DNA of 64,000 bases. It comes from Pseudosulfitobacter pseudonitzschiae. Its GTDB lineage: Bacteria > Pseudomonadota > Alphaproteobacteria > Rhodobacterales > Rhodobacteraceae. Position numbers and translations under genes: made by a program. Where the stretch lies: assembly GCF_900129395.1 (NCBI RefSeq), contig NZ_FQVP01000009.1:1-64000 (forward strand). The letters run 5' to 3'. The notes under the pieces are model-generated. The model saw nothing but the letters and a program-made list of their open reading frames with translations. It was not told the DNA's origin and did not search any database. Of this stretch, positions 7,403-14,401 are shown piece after piece. Every line of letters starts with the position of its first letter. Within the stretch, counting starts at the first letter, position 1.

Positions 7403-8080
7403 TCAAGCCTCGGAAGCTTTGCAGGTCCCCTGCTCGGCGAAGAACTCCGCGAGCACTGGGCTGGCCGCATCCTTCGCGGAGCTGAGCAGCTTCGAACCCG
7501 CAAGCGAGGCTTTCGAAAGCCGCACGAGACCGCCCGTCTCCTCGATACGGTAGCAACGGCGTTTCTGCCGGCCCCGCCTGTAGTGCGTCGCGGTGACGAT
7601 CTGGCAGGTGCTGCCATCACTCAAGGTTACGGGCGCGGCAAGCTTGAACTTGTCGCCTTCCTCGTAGTCCGGGATTGCAGCCCAGTCTCGGCAGCGTTGC
7701 CGCCAGTCCTGGGCATAGCTGTCCGGGTCTTTCAGGTCGGAGAGAAGCTCGATCAGCGCAAGGGGCGCGCGGGACACGTTTGGGCCAGCGCTTTCCTCCA
7801 TGTCCTTGTAGCCCCAACAGCCATTGTCGTAGGCGGTGAGGAACACAGCTGCGAAGGTGATCGAGCCGCCAGGATCAGTGACATAAGTCACGTCCTCGAC
7901 CGGGGTGCCGTCGAGATTGGTGACCTTTGCCGCCGCGTACCAAGTCGAACCGACCTTGCAGGCTTTGACCAGTTCGGTATTGCGCGTGTCGCCATGAGAG
8001 GTGCAGAGCCGGGTGATCTCCGCTTTCTCATCCGCATAGGTCTGGACGCGGCGATCGGTATAAAAGAGCCAACCCATCAC
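7403..8080 (-). CDS. Conserved plasmid protein of unknown function (225 aa)
   Basis: 225 residues starting MMGWLFYTDRRVQTYADEK. I do not recognise an enzyme family; it resembles the small proteins (DUF6927-like, from memory) found beside ParB-like and ArdC genes on Rhodobacterales plasmids. It has no signal peptide or membrane segment. A Trp/Tyr-rich middle (GSTWYAAAKV, DNGCWGYKDMEES) and a basic patch (YRRGRQKRRCYRIEE) could suit nucleic-acid contact, but that is inference. Its ATG overlaps the upstream gene's stop (8077-8080), so the two proteins are made together. Confidence 0.75.
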   Translation of the reverse strand: MMGWLFYTDRRVQTYADEKAEITRLCTSHGDTRNTELVKACKVGSTWYAAAKVTNLDGTPVEDVTYVTDPGGSITFAAVFLTAYDNGCWGYKDMEESAGPNVSRAPLALIELLSDLKDPDSYAQDWRQRCRDWAAIPDYEEGDKFKLAAPVTLSDGSTCQIVTATHYRRGRQKRRCYRIEETGGLVRLSKASLAGSKLLSSAKDAASPVLAEFFAEQGTCKASEA

Positions 8081-8658
8081 GCCGCCCTCCGGTCATCGAT
8101 TTCCATCAGCGCATCGAGCGGCACGCGGTAGGGCTGCATCGCGTCGAAATCCTCGCAATTGCCGCAGTTCTGCACGATCGCGAAGGTGTCGCAGGCATCC
8201 TTGAGGATGGCCCGGAAGGTGCCGCCAAGCCCTGAGTGCACCTCGTAGGTTCCGCCGATGAGATAGTCCGAGGCCCGGTGCACGAAGACGCGGATGCTGT
8301 GACCATCGGTGGCGAGCCGGATGGCCCCCCGTCCCCGGTCGATGAGGACCTGCACATCATCGAGGATATCGGTGTAGAACTGACCGGTCAGATCGCGAAA
8401 CGCCATGCGGCGCTGCGCCATCCAGTCGGTGTCGCGAAACGGGTTCATGCCGTCGGCAAAGGCGAAGGAAGGATCGGCTTGCTCGGTGGTGACGATACGG
8501 GTGGTCGTGCCGTCGATGCCGTTCGAGCGCAGATGGACGCCATTGCCGACGATCAGGATCAGGGCGGGCCCGTTCCAGTTGGGCAGGAAGGTCTTGCAGG
8601 CGCGCGCATGGGCGATCTGCGCCGCAACGGCGGAGGCAGAGAACTTGAGAATAGCCAT
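8077..8658 (-). CDS. Conserved plasmid protein of unknown function (193 aa)
   Basis: 193 residues starting MAILKFSASAVAAQIAHARA. No catalytic motif is recognised and there is no signal peptide. A short Cys cluster (CDTFAIVQNCGNCEDF near 155-170) might bind a metal. It is coupled by ATGA to the following 225-residue protein. It lies 74 bases after the large ParB-like gene on the same strand, so these three genes probably form one transcription unit. Confidence 0.75.
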   Translation of the reverse strand: MAILKFSASAVAAQIAHARACKTFLPNWNGPALILIVGNGVHLRSNGIDGTTTRIVTTEQADPSFAFADGMNPFRDTDWMAQRRMAFRDLTGQFYTDILDDVQVLIDRGRGAIRLATDGHSIRVFVHRASDYLIGGTYEVHSGLGGTFRAILKDACDTFAIVQNCGNCEDFDAMQPYRVPLDALMEIDDRRAA

Positions 8659-8732
8659 AGGGATGTCTTTCCGTTGGGTATGGGAGGGGCGACCCGCGCG
8701 GGCGGCATGGCTCGCGCGGATCGCGTGAAGGC

Positions 8733-10715
8733 TCAGGCCGCTTTCGCGACCTCGCCGTCAGGTTCCGGGGTCTTTGCAATGGGTGCTGCCTCATCACAGG
8801 CAACACCGGCGGTCTGCATCATCGGCGGGCACCAGGCGGCCACGGCGGCGCGCTGCGCGTCCGTGAGCGTGGCGAAAGGCTCGGCGAAGAGCTTGTCGCA
8901 GAAGGCGACGATCTCCTTCTTGCTCGAAGAGGCCAGCGTCACCGTTTCCTGAGCGAGACCCAGATCCTCGCCGAGGATCTTCAGGAGCCAAGCCTTCTTG
9001 AAACGATTGAACAGCGCCGCGTTCGGCCTCCAATGAGCGCGAATGTCGGGCATGATCTCGATCTCGAACTCATAGATCAGGCTGTCACGCTGCCGGTCCC
9101 GGGCAAAACAGGACTGCGTGGTGCTGGCCGTCGCATAGGCGACGAGTTTGGCCTTCTCTCCCACATCGAGCGCGCGAAACGCCGTGAACTGATCGGCGGG
9201 CGCACGGGTGTCATCGAGCCACGAGAGGTCAAGCGCATCATGCGCCACCGCCGCCTGCTCAAGCGAGGTGCCGTCGATCTCGTCCATCTTGGCGTGGCTG
9301 CGATATTCCTTGCGAGCGTCGAGCTTGATCGCCTGCGTGACGCTCATGCCGCTGCCAAGGACGTCGCTCACCAGCTTGAAGAGGGTCAGATCGAGCGTGG
9401 CCTCCGGATGCAGCGCCATCGCGGCCCCGAGCGCCATGGCCCGCTCGGTCTTGAGGTCCTCGGCCAGAGAGGCCGGGTAGGTGATTTCTCCGGCATCGGG
9501 GGCCTCCTCCCCTGTCTGGTTGCTCGAGGAGCCGCGCGCGCCCTCCTCATTCACGGTGTCCTCCGGGCGGACGAGGCCAACATGGAGCGTCACCTGCCCG
9601 CCCTGCCACGACGCGATGACACCAGCGCGGGCGAGGTCCTCTGCGCTATACGCCTCCTGCAGGTCGCGGGCTTCCTCTTCCAAGGTGTCCACGCGCTCGT
9701 AAAGGGCGTTGTAGACGTCGTCTTCGAGCGCCTCGTCCTCCATCTCGAGCTGCAACCTCTCAAGCTCGGCGGTGATCTCATCCACGCGCTTCTGGGCGGC
9801 CTCATCAGGTTCGATCTGGCCGGGATAGACGCGGCCGCAGTCGGCCATGGTCGCGTAATCGTAGCGCACCACCGCATCTGCCCAGGCAAAGCCCAGCCTC
9901 ATACGGGCCTCCTCAGCGGCGGCACCGAGCTTCTCGAGCAGGATGGTCTCGACCAGCACCGCATCCTCGAGCACGGAATGCTCCTCCAGAAGATCAGCCG
10001 CGACAGCGCCGCCGCGTGCCTCATAGTCTTCGCGCACAAAAGCCCCGATATCATCGCTGACCTGCACACCTCGGGACTTGAGCGCCTGTCGGACGGTGTA
10101 GGCCTGCAGATATCCGCCGTCTTTCGTGAGCGCCTCATGGACCTCGCGCTGCACCTCCTGGCTCGGGTGCTCGGCAAAGGCCTTCATCGTATCGAGCGTG
10201 ATCGTCTTGGCCCGGGCCGCGGCGCGGATGTCGGGGTGGATCAGGCCGTAGCGCAACCGGCCTTTGACGGCGGCAATCGTCGTGCCGAAGGTCTTGGCGA
10301 TCGTCTCGGGCGTCTGGCCGTCGACTTCCATCATCCGGGCGAAGGCCTCGAATTCGTCGATCGCGTTCATCGGCGCCTGGGTGATGTTCTCGGCCAGGGA
10401 GAGGGCCGTGGTTACGTCGCAATTCTCCGGCACAAGGCGACAGTCGACTTTCGTTTTGACGGTGAAGCCCTTGGCGGTCTTGTCCGCAACCAACTCGTTC
10501 AGTGCCGCGTGGCGACGACCGCCTGCCAGCACCCCGAACTTGCCACCGATCTTTTGGACCAGAAGTGGCTGGATGATGCCCAGTACAGCGATGCTGGCTT
10601 TGAGATGTGCGATGTTCTCGGGGGCATATTCCTCGGGCGATCTGCTCCGCACATTGGCAGGATGAGCGACAAGATCGCCGATGGCGACGGAAACAGGTTT
10701 GAGAGCTTGTGTCAT
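8733..10715 (-). CDS. Large ParB/Spo0J-like protein of the plasmid accessory module
   Basis: 660 residues. The first ~120 form a ParB N-terminal (sulfiredoxin-like CTPase/nuclease) domain: VAIGDLVAHPANVR, IQPLLVQ, the box LAGGRRHAAL and LAENITQAPM. A helix-turn-helix region follows (QTPETIAKTFGTTIAAVKGR near 133-152). Residues ~310-360 are an acidic coiled coil (ELERLQLEMEDEALEDDVYN). The remaining half matches no family I know. It is twice the size of a partitioning ParB and not paired with a ParA; the repABC operon has its own RepB. Such proteins recur next to ArdC and DUF3768 genes on alphaproteobacterial plasmids, with a role unproven. Confidence 0.85.
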   Translation of the reverse strand: MTQALKPVSVAIGDLVAHPANVRSRSPEEYAPENIAHLKASIAVLGIIQPLLVQKIGGKFGVLAGGRRHAALNELVADKTAKGFTVKTKVDCRLVPENCDVTTALSLAENITQAPMNAIDEFEAFARMMEVDGQTPETIAKTFGTTIAAVKGRLRYGLIHPDIRAAARAKTITLDTMKAFAEHPSQEVQREVHEALTKDGGYLQAYTVRQALKSRGVQVSDDIGAFVREDYEARGGAVAADLLEEHSVLEDAVLVETILLEKLGAAAEEARMRLGFAWADAVVRYDYATMADCGRVYPGQIEPDEAAQKRVDEITAELERLQLEMEDEALEDDVYNALYERVDTLEEEARDLQEAYSAEDLARAGVIASWQGGQVTLHVGLVRPEDTVNEEGARGSSSNQTGEEAPDAGEITYPASLAEDLKTERAMALGAAMALHPEATLDLTLFKLVSDVLGSGMSVTQAIKLDARKEYRSHAKMDEIDGTSLEQAAVAHDALDLSWLDDTRAPADQFTAFRALDVGEKAKLVAYATASTTQSCFARDRQRDSLIYEFEIEIMPDIRAHWRPNAALFNRFKKAWLLKILGEDLGLAQETVTLASSSKKEIVAFCDKLFAEPFATLTDAQRAAVAAWCPPMMQTAGVACDEAAPIAKTPEPDGEVAKAA

Positions 10716-10785
10716 GAGATATCCTTTTTCTGAGTTCTGCGCCGTCCCACCGGGACAGCATCACCAACCCCCGTGTCCGAGGGCT

Positions 10786-10810
10786 AAACAGACAAAAGGC
10801 CCACTTTCCC
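10786..10810 (-). promoter_or_regulatory. Shared module element, copy 2 (upstream of the ParB-like gene)
   Basis: Plus-strand reading is AAACAGACAAAAGGCC then CACTTTCCC, about 75-95 bases upstream of the start codon. It is the most divergent of the four copies, lacking the CTTCTTTT spacer. Confidence 0.4.
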
Positions 10811-10856
10811 TTTGAGGGGTCAGCGGGCCGATCTCGTGTCAAAAGTAGATGGTGCC

Positions 10857-11246
10857 TTACCAGTCGCGCGCCATCATGATGGTCAACACAAGCATGGTGG
10901 TCTGGGGATTGTCGGGTGTCTCCGCCGCATAGCGGAAATCTGAGTCAGCCTCGTAGAGATCGAGTTTCCAGAACACTGTCTCACCGCGGATCGTGACCGA
11001 CCCAAAGTCATGCCAACCTTCGGGATCGTTCTCTGGCTCGAAGCTGTCGAACTCCCCCGTGGCCTTCACTGCCTCGGCCATGAAATCATCACCCGCCGCC
11101 ACCAGGGACTGGGTGACATGCATCCGGCCCTGGATTGGTTGATCCGGAGCAATGCCAAGGCAAGCGAACCTGCGAAAAGCGTCGTTCTGCGCACAAATGA
11201 TTGTGGCGTCTGGTTGGGTCGGTTCGGCGGGCTCGGGATGGCTCAT
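10857..11246 (-). CDS. DUF3768 protein
   Basis: 129 residues. The C-terminal part carries the DUF3768 signature: ENDPEGWHDFGSV, then FWKLDLYEAD and MLVLTIMMARDW. The N-terminal QNDAFRRFACLG segment is also typical. DUF3768 proteins are of unknown function and restricted mainly to proteobacterial plasmids and integrative elements, near ArdC and ParB-like genes, as here. It is monocistronic, with its own copy of the shared upstream element. Confidence 0.85.
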   Translation of the reverse strand: MSHPEPAEPTQPDATIICAQNDAFRRFACLGIAPDQPIQGRMHVTQSLVAAGDDFMAEAVKATGEFDSFEPENDPEGWHDFGSVTIRGETVFWKLDLYEADSDFRYAAETPDNPQTTMLVLTIMMARDW

Positions 11247-11275
11247 GGGTCTGTCCTTTCAAAATACGTTGAAAC

Positions 11276-11304
11276 CACAAAACCAAAGGCCTTCTTTTTC
11301 TTTC
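11276..11304 (-). promoter_or_regulatory. Shared module element, copy 3 (upstream of DUF3768)
   Basis: Plus-strand reading is CACAAAACCAAAGGCC then TTCTTTTTCTTTC, 30-60 bases upstream of the DUF3768 start. It is the closest match to copy 1. Confidence 0.5.
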
Positions 11305-11350
11305 AAAGCACCTGCCGAATCCGAACATCCTGCGGACTATGAAGCACCTT

Positions 11351-12268
11351 CTACGCAGCTTCAGCCCCCTGCCCCGCCTCCGATGCGGCAATGAGATAGT
11401 CACAGGCCTTCTGGGCATCGGCTGCATGCTTGAAAATCGCCCGCTTGTCGGAGCGCAGCACGCGGATCCAATTGTCGAGATAGGCCGCGTTCAGCTCCAA
11501 CGTATGCGCGGAGAAGCCCAGCTTCTGGCCGAGGAATACCGTACAAAGCTCGGCCACAATCTCCTCGCGCGCGTAGGCCGTGTTCCCGAACCGCGCATCA
11601 CCGTAACTGCGGTTGAGCCGATGGCGGGGTTTTGTCCAGTGACCCAACTCATGCCCCCAGACCGCGTAGAAATTCCGCGGATCTTCGAAAAGCTCAATTG
11701 GGGGCATGTAGATCTTGTCAAGCGTCGGGACATAACAGGCCTCCCGTCCTGAAAAGCTGACCGTCGCACCGATGGCCTCAAAGAAGGCCTGCATGTGGGG
11801 GATTGGTGCGCGCTCCGGGTAATCCAGCACGTCCGGGGGCGCGGGATGAAAACGCGCATCCAATCCCTCGATCTGATCCGCGTTGAACACGCGGTAGGAT
11901 TTCATGAAGGGGATGGACTTGGGGTCGTTCGTGTCGGCTTCAGATGCATCTTCGTTGCGGTCACGTTCAGCGGTGCCGTAATAGACAACAACCGACGACT
12001 TAGATCCCTTGATGATCTTGGCATCCAGTTCATTGGCTTGTCGCAAGGTCATCCAGTAAGGCGACGTGTATCCAGCCACCATGGTGCGCATGGTCAGCAA
12101 GAAATTGTTGATGCCTTGATAAGGCTCGCCGCCGTGCCGTAGTGGCACTGCACTACTCCCAACCTGCCAGGGCTTGCGCCAGGGCAGTACGCCCCGATCG
12201 ATAATCTCGATAAGTTCATTGGTGATCGACGCCGCAACGTCAAATTTTGGCTTTTTGGACTTGGCCAT
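11351..12268 (-). CDS. ardC: ArdC-type antirestriction protein
   Basis: 305 residues. The N-terminal ArdC domain binds single-stranded DNA (VLPWRKPW near 28-35, then PYQGINNFLL). The C-terminal zincin-like metallopeptidase domain has HELGHWT at 206-212 and a downstream REEIVAEL glutamate. ArdC proteins protect incoming plasmid DNA from restriction during conjugation. The start at 12268 (MAKSKKPKFD) is chosen because GGAGAT precedes it and the ArdC domain begins there. Presence of ArdC suggests the replicon was acquired by transfer. Confidence 0.92.
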   Translation of the reverse strand: MAKSKKPKFDVAASITNELIEIIDRGVLPWRKPWQVGSSAVPLRHGGEPYQGINNFLLTMRTMVAGYTSPYWMTLRQANELDAKIIKGSKSSVVVYYGTAERDRNEDASEADTNDPKSIPFMKSYRVFNADQIEGLDARFHPAPPDVLDYPERAPIPHMQAFFEAIGATVSFSGREACYVPTLDKIYMPPIELFEDPRNFYAVWGHELGHWTKPRHRLNRSYGDARFGNTAYAREEIVAELCTVFLGQKLGFSAHTLELNAAYLDNWIRVLRSDKRAIFKHAADAQKACDYLIAASEAGQGAEAA

Positions 12269-12862
12269 GAGTGATCTCCGGAATTGGAAGCGCGTGGAAG
12301 CCACGCGCGGATTGGAGATTGGTTCGAGGGGTTTCCAACACGGGATGGCCGGGTTTGTTCGGCATTCCGCCGACCCCCTTTGCCCCAAACTCCGGATCCG
12401 AAAAAACCCAAAGCCTGCTTTCACTTTTCTGAAGACCAATAACCATAATCCACGGTTGGTACCCGATAGAGACTGCTAAGGCGCGATACCTTTTGAGATG
12501 CAGAAATGCCTATGGTTTTGCCGTCCGCGACCTTTGCCCAAGCGTCCATCAATTTTCCCACAAAAGGTAGAACGAATGATCCGAGGCGTCGCCTTGAGGC
12601 CCCTGACGAAGAGAACAGATTATGGGCGTTTCAAATCCGGACCCCAGGCGCAGCGTTTGCTCTCCGTCCACGATCAAGACGCAAATCTTCGTTGCGCTGC
12701 GACATAATAACCTGACAACGCCAGAGCGGCTCATCCTCGAAAGTGAAGTGGAGCCGTCGTCCGAGGGTGATCTGTAGTTCCTGCCTGATCCGGCACAATA
12801 TAGTTGGGCCTCATTGCCAGGCACATCTTTGCACGCAATCGATTTTGCCAGCGCTGGCCGGT
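12269..12862. other. Boundary region between plasmid module and sarcosine cluster
   Basis: About 590 bases holding the fourth shared module element (12401-12428). Short frames on both strands beyond it (for example minus-strand 12549-12866) overlap each other, lack a recognisable domain and are not called. Beyond the element I see nothing. Confidence 0.4.
12401..12428 (-). promoter_or_regulatory. Shared module element, copy 4 (upstream of ardC)
   Basis: Plus-strand reading is AAAAAACCCAAAGCC then TGCTTTCACTTTT, about 130-160 bases upstream of the ArdC start. It keeps the AAAGCC core and CTTTCACTTTT arm of copy 1. Confidence 0.45.
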
Positions 12863-13744
12863 TCAACCCATCAACCTGGAAGAATAAGAGCCGGGCGATG
12901 CGGGGAAGACCACCGATTTGGTACCGTTCAGAAACACCCGTTGATGGGCGTGTGCGTGAATGGCGCGGGCCAGAACCCGACTTTCCACATCGCGGCCCAG
13001 CGACACATAGTCATTCGCACTTTGAGCATGGGTGATACGCACGACATCCTGTTCGATGATCGGCCCCTCATCCAGATCGGCGGTCACGTAATGCGAGGTC
13101 GCCCCGATCAGCTTCACGCCCCGTTCAAACGCCTGCTTGTAGGGGTTCGCGCCCTTAAAGGACGGCAGGAACGAATGGTGGATGTTGATGATCCGGCCCG
13201 ACATCTTCTGGCACATGTCATCCGAAAGAATCTGCATGTAGCGCGCCAGAATGACCAGTTCGGCATCGACATCCTCGACCACTTCCATGATCCGCGCCTC
13301 GGCGTCGGGCTTGTTCTCGGGCGTCACCTTGATGTGGTGAAAGGGGATGTCGTGGTTGACCACAACCTTTTGATAGTCGGTGTGGTTCGAGATCACCGCA
13401 ACGATGTCGATGGGCAGCGCCCCGATGCGCCAGCGGTACAGCAAATCGTTCAGACAGTGGCCAAAGCGCGACACCATGATCACCACCTTCATCCTGATGG
13501 CTTCATCGTGAAAATCGAACTGCATGTCGAATTTTTCTGCAATCGCGTCAAAAGCATCATACAGCGTCTGCCAGTCTGCGTCGGCTTCGGAGACAAAGCT
13601 GACGCGCATGAAAAATCGGTTGGTCTCCATGTCGTCGAATTGCGAACTGTCGATGATATTGCAGCCAAATTCAGCCAGGAACGTCGAGATGGCAGCAACG
13701 ATCCCGCGGCGGGATTGGCATGTAACAGTAAGACAATATTTCAT
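12863..13744 (-). CDS. purU: Formyltetrahydrofolate deformylase
   Basis: 293 residues. An N-terminal ACT domain (KYCLTVTCQSRRGIVAAIST, residues 2-21) is followed by a formyl-transferase fold with NIHHSFLPSFKGANPY and the late Asp in TADLDEGPIIEQD. PurU hydrolyses 10-formyl-THF to formate and THF, regenerating THF for sarcosine oxidation. The start at 13744 gives the standard MKYCLTV N-terminus. It is the last gene of the sox cluster, about 100 bases after soxG; purU beside sarcosine oxidase genes is a recurrent arrangement in Rhodobacteraceae. Confidence 0.93.
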   Translation of the reverse strand: MKYCLTVTCQSRRGIVAAISTFLAEFGCNIIDSSQFDDMETNRFFMRVSFVSEADADWQTLYDAFDAIAEKFDMQFDFHDEAIRMKVVIMVSRFGHCLNDLLYRWRIGALPIDIVAVISNHTDYQKVVVNHDIPFHHIKVTPENKPDAEARIMEVVEDVDAELVILARYMQILSDDMCQKMSGRIINIHHSFLPSFKGANPYKQAFERGVKLIGATSHYVTADLDEGPIIEQDVVRITHAQSANDYVSLGRDVESRVLARAIHAHAHQRVFLNGTKSVVFPASPGSYSSRLMG

Positions 13745-13846
13745 TCTGCGATCCTGTCGTGTTTTTCGGCCCGCGCAGGGCATGTCATCGGGGTGTCAAC
13801 GAAACGTGCGGGTGTTCGTGAAGCGTGTCAGTGGTCCGGTGAAATC

Positions 13847-14401
13847 CTAAGCCGCTTGCCGACCAGCGGCCCCAATCACCGCGTGCCAGAGCGACCCCGC
13901 AAACGATCGCCCCACCCAGATCCGCAAACAGCACGGATCAGGGCGGACCAGCAACACGTTCATATGGTGCAGGCTGGTGCGGCTGGCCGTGCCGGGTGAA
14001 ACCGTGCCGGGATCGATGTTGACCAGCTTTTCCAGCAACCTGCCGATGGCCGCCCCATCCGGCGAGGTGATGTCGAAAGCGGCCCAGCCGTCCGTCTGCT
14101 CGGTGACGATGGCGTCCGGAGCCTGGGCTTTGACCTGAGCGGCAAAATCGGTGCAGCCCTTGGCTTTCGCTTCGATCATCCACTGGCGCGGGCCGGTCCA
14201 GATCGCGGCAACCTCGGCGCTGGCGACGTATCCACCAGGTCCCGGCAGGTCCAGCCCGAACGGCAATGGCACGGGGGCATCGCGGCGCAGTGCCAGCGAT
14301 GCCAGCGCCAGATCCGGGCAGTCACCCATGGTGAGGTTGCCATAAGTCACGCTTTGAGGCTGGTCATGGCCAAGCGCGGTCAGAGGGGTAAGGTCAGGCA
14401 C
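13847..14401 (-). CDS. soxG: Sarcosine oxidase gamma subunit
   Basis: 184 residues. SoxG is a small GcvT-like subunit of heterotetrameric sarcosine oxidase. Recognisable parts are IWTGPRQWMIEA, DGWAAFDI, SPGTASRTSLHHMNVLL and the C-terminal FAGSLWHAVI. I choose the GTG at 14401 because AGGAGA lies nine bases upstream and the codon overlaps the soxA stop by 8 bases; a TTG at 14428 is an alternative. It sits between soxA and purU in the operon. Confidence 0.88.
   Translation of the reverse strand: MPDLTPLTALGHDQPQSVTYGNLTMGDCPDLALASLALRRDAPVPLPFGLDLPGPGGYVASAEVAAIWTGPRQWMIEAKAKGCTDFAAQVKAQAPDAIVTEQTDGWAAFDITSPDGAAIGRLLEKLVNIDPGTVSPGTASRTSLHHMNVLLVRPDPCCLRIWVGRSFAGSLWHAVIGAAGRQAA

Noticed and set aside
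8733-10715. The large ParB-like gene as the partition protein of this replicon
   Set aside because: It lacks an adjacent parA and is twice the usual size; the repABC operon supplies its own RepA and RepB.
9033-10733. A 566-codon open frame on the plus strand opposite the large ParB-like gene
   Set aside because: It is the antisense shadow of a GC-rich coding sequence. It has no recognisable domain, while the minus strand encodes a clear ParB domain over the same bases.
12743-13999. A 418-codon plus-strand frame over purU and soxG
   Set aside because: Antisense of two well-recognised genes; composition is rich in His/Arg/Gly as in shadow frames, with no motif.
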